64,000 nt of DNA from Anopheles merus (GCF_017562075.2 NC_054082.1:9625050-9689049), one strand, 5' to 3'; positions 27,200 to 40,989 are shown, counted from the first letter of the stretch. Notes: generated by a model not told the origin, from the sequence alone. Numbers and translations: made by a program.

Positions 27200-29261
27200 A
27201 GGCAGTGCGGGGGATCGCGGAACAGGTTCGCACACCCATGTCGAACACTGTTATTTATGGGGCCGGTTCGAAAAGGGTGACAAAATGTGAATTATGTACT
27301 CGTAATCCAATTTGTAAATATTTCCTACCGATTTCCTCGCAGTTTTTCGCGCTGGCCCGGTGGGTAGCGGCGGTGACCGGAAGACCATTTGTCATAGTGT
27401 CGAGCCCGCAGTGACCGAAAGAATCATTCGTACAGTGCAATGGAAAATGGAAGTCGTATCAGTTGCAAAGGACTCATCGGTGTAATGATTCGGTTGAAGC
27501 CCTGAGCAATTGAGCAATTTTAATACTATACTGACCTTTGACCTTCGGTTGAGGTGGATGTGCAGAGTTGAACTAATGCTGTCCGGTAACAAGCGATAGT
27601 TCCGATGACAATTTGGTGCGATCGATCTACTTCCTTAATCGTCCATTTCTAAACACGTTAACGGTCATTTGAAACTGGCTCAGTGCGCTTGGTTTGATGT
27701 GCAGATAAATATGTCTATCCTGGAAAGCCCTCCATTTCCCAGCAGCTTACAGGCGGCAGGAAAGCAACCAGTGCCGGCATACTAGCATCCGATAAACGGC
27801 AAGCAGACCCGAACCATTTCAGCCAGTTCCACAGTTTGCACAGAGCAGTGCAATGGTTAGATTCTTGGCGCGGTTTTCGTCAGCGGCAAGAATCCGGCTG
27901 CTAGCGCCAAGATGCTGCTGAAAGGCAGAGCTCAACAAAAGCCGTCCGCCAGCGTGGGGTGTGGTGTACGCTCGGATGGAGAATGATGATGCAGTTTACG
28001 GCTTTTCTCCTTTCTTTTACGACTTCAATTTACATAATTGGATGATCGGCTTGAAATTATATTGATCGTAAAATTCGTTCGTTATTCTTCCCGACGCACT
28101 CCCCCGGTGTGGATGCCGGCCCGGGGTTGGGCGCACGTTCGGGCCCGAACCCCAGAATCCGGCAGCCGACCGGCAACAAAGGTGGACAAATAATACAGAT
28201 TTGTGACAATTGCGATGGTATCATCGAAGGTTGTACCGTCTTCGGCCCCGGGCTGACGCTGAGACCGACGCTACGCTCGCTGAGGGACAAAGAAGGGCGC
28301 CCTAGCAAGAGTCGCACACGATTGAGATAGGATACGGATACGGAGCGTTGGAAGAAGTCCGGCTTTTCAAAATTTACTGTCTACGGAACGCGGAAGGAAA
28401 TCGATTTCGAAGATTTATGGCTTATGGTCCGTCACGAGAAAGCACCTTTTTGGGCGAAGCTGGCTGGTTTTTCTTAAGACGGGGTGGAGACGGCAAACCA
28501 GGTACTGAGGAGGCAGTATTTATTGTCCAGCGTGCCATGCATCCTTGCTGTGGACACATGTGCCCGAGTTTTCGGTAGTGTTTTACGATTGTTTTGTAAT
28601 AATCGCTGGCACTGCAGGAACGGTTTTATGGGAAACGATCGCAATGGATCGAATGGGGATAGAATATATTTGTACATTTCGTGACGCAAAACTCATGCGT
28701 CAAGAAATGTGTGTGTATGAAAATAGAGCGTGACTGTAAATATTATTGTTTACAAGAGTATTCTGTATGCTTACTAACAGCAAAGCAACTAAAAAATGAA
28801 ACATTTTGAAAGACTTATCATTGGTAAAATGGTCTCTTCCTTTTAGGTTTGTTGTGGAGCAAGTGTAATATCCAATAATTACAGGACAATATTTACGTTC
28901 TCGTCTGCTGCGTCCGTAATCGACCAGTCACTAGAACTGTCCTTAGCTTGTTAGTCAGGATATTATGGCAAAATTGTGTTTTCCAGACAAGAAAATGGAA
29001 CAGCAAGAAAAACACTGCATCATCGGCTAGCGAGCGATAAATTTCAATTCCCATCTACTTTGGCATCCACCGTCCCACCGTTGATAAAAGACACAACTTT
29101 GTCACTATCTTTTTTGTGCGCTGGTCATCGATACGGTTCCGCCAGCCGGTAATCCTTTGCCCGGTACCCCATGCCCATACCGACCACGGAGCGCGTTCAA
29201 CCCAAACTCAATTATTGTGTAATAATAATCTCACTCGCCGGAAAACGTTTGCGTGCATAAA

Positions 29262-29444
29262 ATGGCGATAATTTACAAACTTCCTCTCGGGCGGCTAGCC
29301 TCGAGCTATCGCAGCGCTCATGTGCTGACCACAGCGTTCAGCGTTCGATGTTTCATCCCGGGCCGGCAGCATTCGCATTTGGCTTATCCGCCACGTTTCC
29401 GGTTCCGGCACGGTTCCGGCCCGACGCGTCCGAATGAAATTCCG
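29262..29444 (+). CDS. Weak candidate first exon with a basic N-terminus
   Basis: ATG at 29262 opens 61 codons ending exactly in phase 0 at a GTAAGC donor (29445-29450). The N-terminus (MAIIYKLPLGRLASSYRSAH) is rich in Arg/Lys, Ser and hydrophobic residues. There is only one acidic residue in all 61, which is the composition of a mitochondrial targeting sequence. No domain and no following exon were found; the next CAG-type acceptor, at about 29485, would make an intron too short to be credible. It may well be a chance frame. Confidence 0.15.
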
Positions 29445-29617
29445 GTAAGCATCAGGGCACGGTGGCGTCTATCTTACTTCTTGCAGCTGTGGCACGAGGT
29501 ACACATTTTTGCACACTCTCTCCGAAACTCACTCTTGATCCTCGAGCGGGCGAAGTTCTTTTCGGGGTTCTTACACACGACGAGACACCAGGCCGGGTTG
29601 TGATTGCTTGTGACCAA

Positions 29618-29641
29618 ATCATCATCATCATCATCATCATC
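29618..29641. repeat. ATC trinucleotide microsatellite, 8 units
   Basis: Eight ATC units in a row. The poly-Asp and poly-Ile stretches predicted across it are repeat artefacts. Confidence 0.95.
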
Positions 29642-31626
29642 GTTATCTACTCGTCGCGAGGAAGTTTCTCCCATATTCAGCCTGGTGAGCGTGTTTGACT
29701 TGCCAGGATCCTGATCCGGCGCTGCAAAATGAAGTTGCTCACGACGACCGTAACGGCTCAAGATGGGTGCGATGGCGCGGTTGAATACCTCCGTTTGGCA
29801 CCGCCGTCGCTGTCGTTGCCGGCTGCCATCGTTGGCAGCTTACCAAATATCCGATCAGACCACGAAAAATTATCACCGGACAGAGTGCATTATCATAACC
29901 ATTTATTCATGTGGACAGAATTAATGAATTTTTTAATACATTGTACCACGGCTCCGCTACGTCACCCGAAGATCCCGAGGCCACACGGGGGGACTTTATT
30001 TGCTGTTCCATCGCCGGTGGGTCCAACGGGGGTTTGAAATGGCATTTGCATTCGCGCAGTCCCTGTACCTCACCGTGCAGCTCCCACGGGGAAAACAAAT
30101 TCGTTGGTAATAGATAGCGAGATCGGACTGTTGAGTAATGGTGTCTTCCTGGAAAGTTGCGTCCCATCGATGGTGGTTACTTGATTACAGACGCGATAGG
30201 TTCGACCCAACCTGCTTTTGGCGTCGGTCCATGGGTGGTGCCGTGAGAGAGTCGAATAAAATATACGTTACTTTGAAATGTGTGCACCAGATTCTAGATA
30301 AAACCAGTCCGACTTATCTTTGATTTCGAGTGACCTGCGGTAGCTAGTTGGACGGTTAGCACAAAGGGAACAAATCCGAGAATGGAACTGGTTCAATCCT
30401 CAAAATTTTAAAGTTTCCTTTGAGAGGCAATGAATTGTGGACATGAATTCTAAGTAATATTGTAGCTAATATTAGAAATTGCTCAAATTTCTTATCAAAG
30501 ACAGTGGTAACCATACAACGTTCTACTAGATTTCTAAAAGTGTGCCTGTAGTGACAGTGATTTTCAAGAAACATAGTTTATCTTTTCCATTAAAATTAAG
30601 TCTGGGAAGAGAACATTAAATTAAGAAGGTGCTTAAGGACTACACGTTTAGCTTTGTCTCACGCGTTGTAAATTAATTTCCATACAAAAAAAAAAAGAAA
30701 GAAAAAGGCACATCATACTTGCACAAGAACGACTGAATACAAAGTTGAGGAGCGTTCCAAATGGGTTCGTGATAAAACAAAAAATCACTAAACAATGTGC
30801 ATGCACACACATCAAAAGAAATGACAAATGTAGAAAGTTTCCAGCATCATTTCCTTCCATCTCGCCACAACCCTCTGCTTAACATACAAACACGAACAAC
30901 GCGGTGGAGGACAGTGGAGCCAAAAGCTGAGCAGAATGAGCAATACAGCGCGGGAAAGTTGGCCCTTTCGTGCGCCATGCAATGGCAAACGGCAGCAGCA
31001 TCGCTTCGTACTGGGGGTGGTTGTTCTTACGCTGGATGAAAGCTCATGAAAAATTGAAACCACGATACGCGCCCATCCACCCGTGCTTGAGTGCATCTGC
31101 ATTTGAACGACCGTTTCGTGACAAGAAGAGGAAAGGGAGGACGAGGTGACAGTTTAAAAGGCACAGCTGCATCCTGCAACTGCAGCACGAGCATCGGCAG
31201 CAGCAGCAACAACATTCGCGAGAAGAGTGCATTCGCGAGCGCGTTGCAAACGTGGGAAGAGTTTTCCCTATTTTTTCTGGTCCATTTACTCTGGCACGGA
31301 AGAGCTTCGGCCAACATCAAGGAAAATCGTGTCCTCCGGGGGGGCTGATGCACGATGGTACGTAGCGTACGTACAGCGCAGGGAGGGGAAAATTGGAACG
31401 TGCTGAGCCGAGTTCTTTGTGTGTGTGTCTGGGTATGCGCTGTAAAAGTTTTTATTATCTTAGCAATGGCAACAAGCGAGCGAGCGACCGAAGTGAAATC
31501 CAAATGACGCAACAGTGGAAATGGCTCGCAGACGAAGGAAATGGGATAATGGGTGGATCATTGTGTCAAGTCAAAGTGTGGTGGTTTGTGGGTGGCGGTG
31601 GAGTATGCAATGTTATGATGTATCAC

Positions 31627-31645
31627 ATGCACACACACACACACA
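31627..31645. repeat. CA microsatellite
   Basis: About nine CA units. Confidence 0.85.
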
Positions 31646-31973
31646 TTCGCTCGCCAATGGATGGATGGTGCTTTAGTTGACTGCAGCGTAATTGAATTGT
31701 TAACAGTTCTTTTATATGCGCACTCCCCTGTTGTTGCTGTGATTAAATCACGTATACGACGAGAATGAGCGAAAATTCAAAAAGAATAACGCAATGTATA
31801 AATACTCACATTTTTATGTCAACTCACGACCCTAAACCTCGTCTCCAAAATTTTAGGATAAATTCCACATAAATGCAATACCACAAACTTTCATGCACTG
31901 AAAACAACCAAAACCGATTTTAGCTGTGATTACCATAATAACAACTGCACGTGCCGTTGCATATGGCTCCACT

Positions 31974-32024
<51 letters not shown>
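31974..32024. repeat. CT microsatellite
   Basis: About 25 CT units with one CC interruption near 31981, followed by T-rich sequence. Confidence 0.95.
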
Positions 32025-32028
<4 letters not shown>

Positions 32029-33420
32029 CTTTTTCTCACATTCCCATAAAACGTTATTAATTGCTCGAAACACGCAACACCACTTCATACCGAACATTGA
32101 TGCAATGCAAAGCACAAGTCCCAAAATTTTCCCGCAATTATAAAACCAATGTTCGTGCTAATTGAATTACCATGAACCATTTGATCTGGCGGAAACACTC
32201 ACATGTTGTTTCGATGTGTGTGAGTGTGTGACCCCTCCGGTTGATTCCTTCCATCGCTAGTGCCGCTCTCTACCGGTCAATCAACTGCACCGTTTTACCA
32301 ATCACTGCGGCGAGTTGAGCAAAAAACGGAAAAGCCTCCACCATCACCTTTTTTCCCCTCCCAGCAATCAACAGTCCATTCAGCCGGATGCTATTCTTTT
32401 TACGCCTGATTTGATATTTATAACTCTGCAGGCCCGGGTTTCGGGCCAGGGGTGTTTTTGGGAGAAGGACCACAACGAAGGTGGAAAAATAAAACGCACA
32501 CATAAAGCATATACTCACAGCAATCGTAAATGAAAATCATGCTGGCTGAAGCGGTGATGAAGCTCATATGCATATCACTTGGGCAGTGCGGTAGATCAAC
32601 GAAATCGTGCGCTTCATCAAATGCTCTGCACTGGACTGCGACCCTTCGGTGAACGTGAGCCGGTGCCGAAGCTGGAGCTGGGCACAATCAGGGCACGGCT
32701 CCATACAAACACATGCACACACACACTCGCACCGAAAAACCGCAATTGAGTATTCGGACTGAAAATTCTGAATTTAATTAAACGTTCTTTCGTGGCCTTG
32801 CATTGGAATTCAACGTTCGATGGGACAATACATATGCCGAAGTGTGAGTTCGGGATTTTTCCTCGTTATTTTGTTGTTGTGCCTAGTTCCTCACAGGAAA
32901 GGGTTTCGTGCACAGGCCACAGTGAAAACAACTTTTCCGTGCCTCAGGTTTTGGAATCAAAAAATCGTTCGAAAAATATAAAACAAGCTCGGAAACGTAT
33001 CAACTTCCGGTGTACGGTGGAAGGTGGATAGAATTCAATCGGACAGCTTCCTTTCAATTGAATTGAATAGTTTCCGGGTGTGGGCCGGGACAGGGGTGTA
33101 GGCATGTGGCTATATCACAGGCAAAGGAAGCAACTGCCGTCTCGGAAGGCTCTTGCCTGCACCGGAAACCACTCGCACTCTCCCGTGTGGGTTTGCAATG
33201 TAGCAGCTCCGGATGGAAAATATGTTGATTATATTCCAACGATTGCTGCCTGGAGTGGGTACTCATGGGCACTTCCAGCGCTCCAGCGCTCCTGCTTCAG
33301 CAGCGATGCACGATGTGCTGCTGCCTCAAATCACTGGTTTCTGCTTTTCTTTTTATGCAGACCAGAAAACTAGAAAAGAATTTGCATATGAAAGATTGTT
33401 AGCTTTTACTCGTGCCTCGA

Positions 33421-33444
33421 GTGTGTGTGTGTGTGTGTGTGTGT
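33421..33444. repeat. GT microsatellite, 12 units
   Basis: Twelve uninterrupted GT units. Confidence 0.9.
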
Positions 33445-33985
33445 ATGTTATGAGTAAGTTTTATATTTGGTGTGACACTGTGCGGGAGATCGGTGTTTGG
33501 TTTCGCATTTGCACACTGCAGTGCAGCCGGGAAAGTTGGCCCAGCGGAAGGCTGCACTGAAAACAAGGACACACCAGTACGCTATAATTCACTTTCCCCG
33601 ACAAGAGCACTGTCGAGGGTGTTGAAGGAGGCGAAGATAACAGCGATACAGTATCAAAAAGCGAAAGCTACAGCTTGCATCGAAAGGTGGAAAACACACA
33701 TAAACACACACACACACGTGTGGGGTATGCATTCGTAAGAAAAGATGGAAAGAAATAAATCCAAGACGTGCAAGGAGATTTTTATTTTCTACCTCCCCCC
33801 CCCCATTCCAGTTTCCATTGCTGTCCCTGTGTCCATTTGCAAAGAATGGATAAAAGTCGTCTCGGCTTGTGTCATAATGTTATTTCACCGCTAGAGTATG
33901 CTTTTGTACAGTACAATTTTTGCCACAACATGCAACGATAGCTTTCCAACTCGTTTGATAATGGTCAAGCTGCTAGTAGATTCCT

Positions 33986-33988
<3 letters not shown>

Positions 33989-34034
<46 letters not shown>
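33989..34034. repeat. AG microsatellite, 23 units
   Basis: Twenty-three uninterrupted AG units, followed by a short TG-rich stretch. Confidence 0.95.
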
Positions 34035-34036
<2 letters not shown>

Positions 34037-35719
34037 TATGCTTGTGTGTGTATGTTGGTAAAGAGCTAAATTGTGTGAAATTTATTCGCATTGCATCTTT
34101 TGTGCCCAGCGCTTCTCAAAAAGCGTCCTGAAAGCCGGCCACAACGAGCAAACCCGCTTTTAGTGAGCACTGTTGAGCTTTGCCTTCTTTTAGCCCAACC
34201 GGCCCAGCCAAACCTTTCTCGGTTGTCCACTGTGGTCAGCCCAGTGGACGAGTTCGTTGCATACATATATATGTTTTTTGGTGTTGTTTTAGTACTTTGC
34301 TGTAGTACTTTGCTTAGTCCCTCCCGTCTCGGAAAAGTTTGCCGCACCGGTGCATCAACGTCATCGGAAAGGAAAAATAGAATTATGCGATAACGTACAT
34401 ATCCCTGCAGACCCGTAGAGAGCACATTGAAGGGGTTGCTAAATGAGATTTATGTGTTGCCACAGGTTTTCTTTGGTCGGAGATTGAACTCTCCGAGTTT
34501 GTGTGATCAAGGGTGAAGGAAATCTTATGGCGGTCCGAAAAAGTTTCGCCGTTACATTATGCGAACCGTGTGGAAGGTTGTGGAGTTGGTGGGCCTGGTG
34601 GGCGAGTCTGACTCGAGTTATGCGTCGTTTGCAGAGCGAGAGGTTTGCGGGTCATTCGACAGATTATACATCTTTTCTAATGTCCCTCGTTCGTGCTCCA
34701 CCTCACCCGCTGTAACGTGCAAAAGTTCATACAAAGGCCATACAACCCACGGACCCATCTCCGTCCCTTTCGATGGTAAGTTTTGTGCAAAAGAGCTTTC
34801 GGAGGGAGGCAACATTTTGCTAAGCATTAGAGCAGTGCCTGTCAGCAGCCAGTCTGACCGCTTTATGTCGACGGTCTACTCGAGAGGACAGCCAATATAT
34901 TATCACAAATCCGTCATTATGATGTTCACTGTTTGCCTGCTCTTCCCTTCACCACGGATCAGGGAATGGGTTCGTTGGGCAGCGGTATCCAGTTTATGAT
35001 GGATTTGCATTATTTCCCAGAAGTCTGTCACTAGCAGCGATTAGTTTGGAGGGACCATATAAAAGCTTTGTAGTTGACCGGAGAATGCGTCGCTTGGAAC
35101 AATGTGCGTTTATCTTACAGATCATGGAGAACGGACAATAGTGCAGTATTCATAGAATCCATAATGCAACCTGTTATGAACAAGAATAGGATGCCGGACT
35201 TTGTACAAATAAATGAATAATTATTTAAAATTGGTGAATTATCCGAAATGCCATAGTGAGCCTTCTCTCTTTGAAAGAGGAGTATTATTATGCCGAAAAA
35301 AATGCTCTTCTATTCAAACAATCTACATTCTTTATAACATTTATTGCGTATTCATGGCGACTGAATTGTAAAGCGAACACGCTCTGTGCGTATGATTGCT
35401 TTTCATCATATCACACGTGTCATATCGCTAACAGAATAGATTGCAAAGCCTCGTACCATTCTTATTCACATGAAGGGCTTCTTTATTTCGCTCTTTGTTC
35501 AATTGTAACCTCACAGTACGCAATTTCTCTTATCAATCACTCGTTAGGCAAAAAGGCGTTTTTCCATTTTCATATTTCACATAATATTTCTCGGGAAAAG
35601 GGTGAAAGAAAAGTTCCGATCCTACCGAGTAATTCGATGAACTTTGGTCGGGGACGGAGCATTTGAAGGGCTTACATTTGTAACACACACGGAAATAAAA
35701 GTCTTATCGAAAAAAATCT

Positions 35720-35756
35720 AGAGAGAGGAAGAGAGAGAGAGAGATAAAGAGAGAGC
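35720..35756. repeat. Imperfect GA microsatellite
   Basis: GA units interrupted by GGAA and TAAA. Confidence 0.8.
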
Positions 35757-37036
35757 AAGTTCATGTTTGAGTGAGAGAACCAGAAACAACCCTATAATCC
35801 TACCACATTTGCCATAGTGCTGTTGAAAACAAGCCGCTTAACCTGAACCTGTTGGGGAAACATAAAAATATGGAAAATAATCAACATCAACTACCATCCA
35901 AGGGTGAGAGAAGCACCGAGCGCGATTGAGAAGCAAGAAAATGTTGCCCCGAACTTAACGAGAAATCGAACAACAGCAACAAAATTTGCAACATTGGAAA
36001 TGGAACTCGACATAAAGAAGCGAATTGGTTTTCTACCGTTGTGGCCGTATTGTTGCTGCCTCAATGGAACCAATTTAGAGAAATCCTTTACAGCGCGAAG
36101 AAGCACTGAAGGTGCAGGTGAAAAAAACATAATTTTCTTTGGCGCAATGTGTGTGTGTGTGTACGCGCGAAAGCTCCGGCTTAAGCATACAAGGTAGCAA
36201 AAATATAACAGCATCTCAATCATCTTTTGTTGCGAACGGGAACACAATTTCCATGAAGCCAAGGTTTGTGTTTGATGGAAAATCAATGCACCATCCCTAT
36301 CCTAGCGAATCACCCTGCGCACTGCGTGTGTACTAGTCAATTGTGGTGTGCACGGTGATTTCTTTTCCTTACTCTCGCCACTTACATACCTCCCGTCCAA
36401 CGTATGTTATCGTCTGAGACCACATCAATAGTGGCGCAATGATAAACGTCCGTTTGGTTTCACTTTATTGCCACACATGACCCCGTAAGCTTTGGGCCAA
36501 GATGGTACCGTTCACGTTGAGAAGCTTATGGGGATTGATTTGGTCCTGTCTTGACTGATTTCTCCCCAATGATTTCCATTTTCGATTGCTAGACGATCGG
36601 TGTATTGAGGTGGCAAAAATAAATTTGATTGCTCAGCATGCAATTTTGACTTTGCATGGTTCAAGTTTTTGCATTGCCAATGCCGTCAACTCGTTTGTTT
36701 GGCAGGATTTATGCACATTTACCTTGCTCATTTTGAAGTAAGATGTTGATTATCTGCTTTGCGCATCAGCATTGAATGTGTTATTTTTTATAGAGGAAAA
36801 AAACCATTGCAACTGTATGCTGGTTAGGAAAAGTGAACTTGCACACGATAAATTTGTCCGGGACGAGGATCGATGACGATCCATCTCGTCAGCACTGTCA
36901 GACAGTGCAATGCAGCGGACCGCAACCGTGAAGCAGCTTGCGAAACGTTTCGCCGACTTACAATGTGCCATTCGACGTTGATTAGCTCGGGCGAAGATGT
37001 CGCTGAAAATGATTTCATGCGAAAAGATGCCCGATG

Positions 37037-37039
<3 letters not shown>

Positions 37040-37099
<60 letters not shown>
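37040..37099. repeat. GT microsatellite, 30 units
   Basis: Thirty uninterrupted GT units. The minus-strand frame with poly-His-Thr across it is an artefact. Confidence 0.95.
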
Positions 37100-37104
<5 letters not shown>

Positions 37105-37437
37105 GGTTGCTTGGGTCGTTGGTTTGGTTTGGTAGCGATGCAAATGCTTACCGGACTTGGAGCTACCGGACGGGTAGACGGTACGGGATGGAAATGAATG
37201 GCTGGCCGAAAATGATTATAGCTTCCGTGCCGATCCGACCGTGTAACGTCTGCTAAATAATGCATCCACTTAATTATTGCAAGCCATTTGACGCTGAGTT
37301 TGCCCGTTCATGGCTGTCGCGCTTTCATTGCTGGTTTGCTGCGCGTGAAAACGGATGCGTTTAGCAGACGAATGGAGTGGCGAGCGTTTCGCATTATGCT
37401 TTGTAGCTTTCGAGATAGCTTTGTGGTGTCTTAGAGG

Positions 37438-37500
37438 AGTGTATAAGTAAGTAAGTAAGTAATGGAGCTTAGTGTGTATAAGTAAGTAAGTAAGTAATGT
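37438..37500. repeat. Tandem duplication of a GTAA-rich unit
   Basis: The block GTGTATAAG followed by repeated TAAG units and TAATG occurs twice, about 34 bases apart, separated by GAGCTTAGT. It is a short recent tandem duplication containing a GTAA microsatellite. Confidence 0.8.
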
Positions 37501-40500
37501 AAATACACATATCTAAACTAGGATACATCTTCGCTTGCGACAATTTACTGTTTGATGTTGAGAATTACTATGATTGTTTCATACTCATTTCTAGTATTCT
37601 TCTCAATTGTTATTCTCCGCATTATTGTCTATATGAAAGATTCCTCACAGAAATTACCTATTAAAATGGATGTTAAAGAATATTTCACAAACACTGTTCA
37701 TTTGAATCATCTTAACGTTTTATTTATACTCAGGATTTTCCTCGCTTGTACCAGGTAGCAATTATCTGTTCCTTTTTCATTGGCAGTGACGGTAGAGTGC
37801 ATCCATTATCGTTCGCTTCACTTCCTTTCAGCGCGGCAAAGCGAGGATGGTTTTAGTTCAAATGACGAGTACAGTAGTTCGTGCTACAGCTACAACGATT
37901 TGCCGGTAGTAAGATTGAAAAACTAAGCTTTATGTGACTATGATTTTAGCTGAAGTAAATAAAAAGGGGACATAAAAAATGGCACCCAAAACAATTACGA
38001 TTTGTCTCTGCGGGCCACTAAAAGAACGCCATTATGCAAGTGTATCTAACATTGCAGGGGTATGTGATGTAGTTAATTCGTAGCAGTAGATGGTAAATGA
38101 ATATTTATAGCTTAATTACTTTTATCAGTTACACAGAGAAGTGCACGGATGTACAATGCAATTACAAAAATACATAATAAAACAAATGCTCCAAATAATG
38201 GAGGTGCCTGGTGTTTTGATACATTGCAGCTCCTTGGCGAAATGCATGAATTAAAATCTATAATGATATTTTGTTTTGAACTTAGATGTAGTAAAATGTT
38301 TGCAAATTTGAAACAAATTTAAATGATTGCATATAAGCAACCTTCATGCTAGCAATCGTATAAGCAATCGTTTGACAGTGAGAAAACACCGACCTTAAAA
38401 AATCTTATTCCAAGCATTCTTTGTGTGTGTGTGCCATGGTTCACAACGATAGGTCAGCTTCCACCTATAGTCATAAAAACCGGCCACCTAGAGCGAAATG
38501 AAGCTTTCTGGGGGGGCTGATGGAGAGGGAAATTTTATGCGATGCCACTCCTTCCGGTTGGCCTCACTCACGAGTGGACCGAGCGGTTCGCGTTCATTTA
38601 CGAGGACCACCCGGACGGGTCGGCTATACGTTTGGCACTACCGAACCTTCTCTTCGCTTTCTGTGCATGTGATAATTCGTTTTGATTGGATCTATCGCTC
38701 GTCGGAACGATCATGGAAAGTTTTTTTTCTCCGCCCTCCGCCCTCCGCCAGCCAGCCAGCCAGTGCTGTAGAAAAGTCAGTTTTATGATGCTTTAGGGTT
38801 TTCTGTATTTTTTTTTGTCTGTTTGCAACCGAGGTTTGCTTGCGAGATCAATTTATGAGTTAGAAAGTTTTTCGCCCTCGTTGTCACATAACTTACGCTA
38901 GCTGCACCATCCATTTCGCTTGAGATAGTCGGATTAGTCAGGTTTTTTTTTTGCGCGGGTATGATTTTTCGCCAGCCTCTGCTCGTCTGGCTTTTGCTTT
39001 TGCAATCGCTTCAGTGATCAACGGATACTCCATCCTGGATAAAGTTGATAATATTTTTATAGAATCACAAAAACTAGCTCAACTCTGGGACTCATTTAGA
39101 ACGACCTTAAGGAGACATTTCTTAAGAAAAGACAAAAAAAAAATACACCACAACCAACCAGATCGTGTGTCATTATCATTCTTCATCTGGGGAAAGCTCT
39201 TCCAACGGTGCTATCGTCCCATTGCATCCGCGTCCGGCATGTGTCTGCATGTGTTTGTAAGTGTGTGTGTGTGTGTCGATTTACGACCGAACAAATGTTG
39301 ATTTACGATCACCGAAAACACACGGCGAACGCACACAGGAGTGTCCCTTTTCCGAAGTGGGTTGCTCGGGGGTTGGGAAAAACGCATAAAATGGACCTAA
39401 ATCAAAATTAATGTGTTTTTCTCCCTCCCAGCGGTGACCCACAAAGGCAGCAAGGCTGGCGCGCCTAATCGGTTAGGCCTCCGAAGGCGAAAGCATCGGC
39501 CGAATTTGTCGGCAAGAAATTGATTTTCCAATCTTACGAGAAAACGCTGGACGCTTCCCCACAGGGGCGGGCGGGAGAGTTTGAGCGTTTGTGGCATCCG
39601 GATGATCGATCGCTATCTTAGAGTGGAATGAATATAAAAGATGACCCACCCGCCATGGGTGAGATTGTCTAAGCCGGGGATTGAAATTTGATAGGCATCT
39701 TATGGGCCCACCCCGAACCACCGGTCGCAACAAAACATAACTTTTTCTTCGTTCTAATTTAGATCTAATAGAGCGGGCCCCTTACAAAAGCATGCGTTCC
39801 GCCGATAGAGTGAGGTCAAGTGAGTTGTTAAAGAGCACCGGGCTCACCGGGGGTTTTATGTTATCCTGTGCGGGGCCGTAGCAGCAGCACTGGAAAGATT
39901 CTCCTAATAAACCTTCCATAAGGCGAATCTGCGCTCGGTAGAAACGGAGTAGGCTCAGCAAATGGTGCTTGACGTGCAAAAATCAAACTCCCATTAGTGC
40001 AGCTGGTTCAGAGCGGTCCTGGTTTGTGTTTCTGAAATAAAGCCGTCTCGGGCCACTGCACATAAAGTTGCTGATTGGAAATGAAGCACAGCATTCGCAT
40101 AGGCCATCGAGGAAAGGACGGCCCGGGGAATGGTTTGATGATGGCGATTTGCGCTTGATAACACGAATGGCGTGACGAAGAAAGAATGGCCTAAGAATGG
40201 CTTTATTCCGTTGAGCGGCAGCAGATCGAATAACGGGTGCAATTGGAATACAATTGTTAAATCGTCACGAATCGAGAAACAAAGCAAAAAAAAAATGTTC
40301 CCCTCCAACGAATGACCGTTCAGAACGAAAGGTCTTGGTGTTGCGTAAAGCAAGCAGTAAGCAGGATGGGCTGATTTCTTTTTGATTTCTTCGTTACCTG
40401 CAAATGCGATCGGAGTGGATGGTATGGAGCGAAAAAGTGTGTGCCCTTTTCCGAGGGATTATTTCCAAACCAAGCAGTGCGCAAAAGGGTGTAACAGGTA

Positions 40501-40764
40501 CCGCTGTGCGATGTGCTTTCTACTGGAAGCGTAGAATTTGCATGCCCGATGTTGTTTTTTTCTTGTTCGCCGAGCGGAAAGAATAAAAATGATTAAAAAA
40601 GTAATCAATGGAATCGACGGATCCGGTACGATGACTTACCGTTTTTGCTATGTGAAGCGCACGGTTCGCTGCCCAGCATGGTCAGTGATTGGTCTAAGCT
40701 TTCTGAACCCGAATCCATAAATTGAACATCCACTCAGGAAGAAGTGAGCTTGTCTGTGGGGTAA

Positions 40765-40772
40765 AACTAATT
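40765..40772. repeat. SINE target-site duplication, first copy
   Basis: AACTAATT flanks the SINE here and again at 40982-40989. Direct repeats of this kind result from target-primed insertion by LINE machinery. Confidence 0.75.
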
Positions 40773-40981
40773 CTTCTTCTTCTTGTTTGGCACAACAACC
40801 GCTGTCGGTCAAGGCCTGCTTGAACCCACTAGTGAAGTGAGCTTGTCTTTCAGTGACTTATTGTTACCATAGCAGGATAGTCAGTCCTACGTATGGGGGC
40901 ACGGTCTATTCGGGACTTGAACCCATGACGGGCGTGTTGTTAAGTCGTACGAGTTGACGACTGTATCACCAGACCGGCCCC
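40773..40981 (-). mobile_element. tRNA-derived SINE, SINE200-like
   Basis: Read on the minus strand it opens GGGGCCGGTCTGGTGATACAG, containing an A-box-like TGGTGATACAG. The B-box-like GGGTTCAAGTCCC follows about 50 bases later, the two parts of an internal RNA polymerase III promoter derived from a tRNA. A body of about 150 bases then ends in a short AAG repeat tail (CTTCTTCTTCTT on the plus strand), and 8-bp duplications AACTAATT flank it. From memory this matches the Anopheles gambiae SINE200 family in the tRNA-like head and in the GGCCTTGACCGACA motif. It encodes no protein and would have been mobilised by a LINE reverse transcriptase. It is the best clue to the host genus. Confidence 0.85.
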
Positions 40982-40989
40982 AACTAATT
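40982..40989. repeat. SINE target-site duplication, second copy
   Basis: AACTAATT, identical to 40765-40772, directly follows the tRNA-like head of the SINE. Confidence 0.75.

Larger units (their letters stand above)
24901..29261. other. No supported gene; includes homopolymer G runs
   Basis: Contains a 15-base G run (24987-25001) and a 13-base G run (27187-27199). A GC-rich island at 26800-27420 has a Cys-rich open frame on the minus strand ending at a GTAAGT donor (27183-26959) but no acceptable splice acceptor, so I do not call it. The remainder shows nothing recognisable. Confidence 0.45.
29445..40764. other. No supported gene; microsatellite-rich non-coding DNA
   Basis: Carries the ATC, CT, CA, GT and GA microsatellites listed separately and a GTAA-rich tandem duplication at 37438-37500. 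Open frames up to 161 codons (31027-31512 minus) lack domains and splice support. AT-rich stretches at 37500-38360 contain nothing recognisable. Confidence 0.45.

Noticed and set aside
26944..27414. Collagen-like GTPGKPGKGPAGY at the start of a 156-codon plus frame
   Set aside because: Only a few Gly-X-Y units occur, in a GC-rich stretch with a poly-G run in the same frame; no collagen repeat follows.
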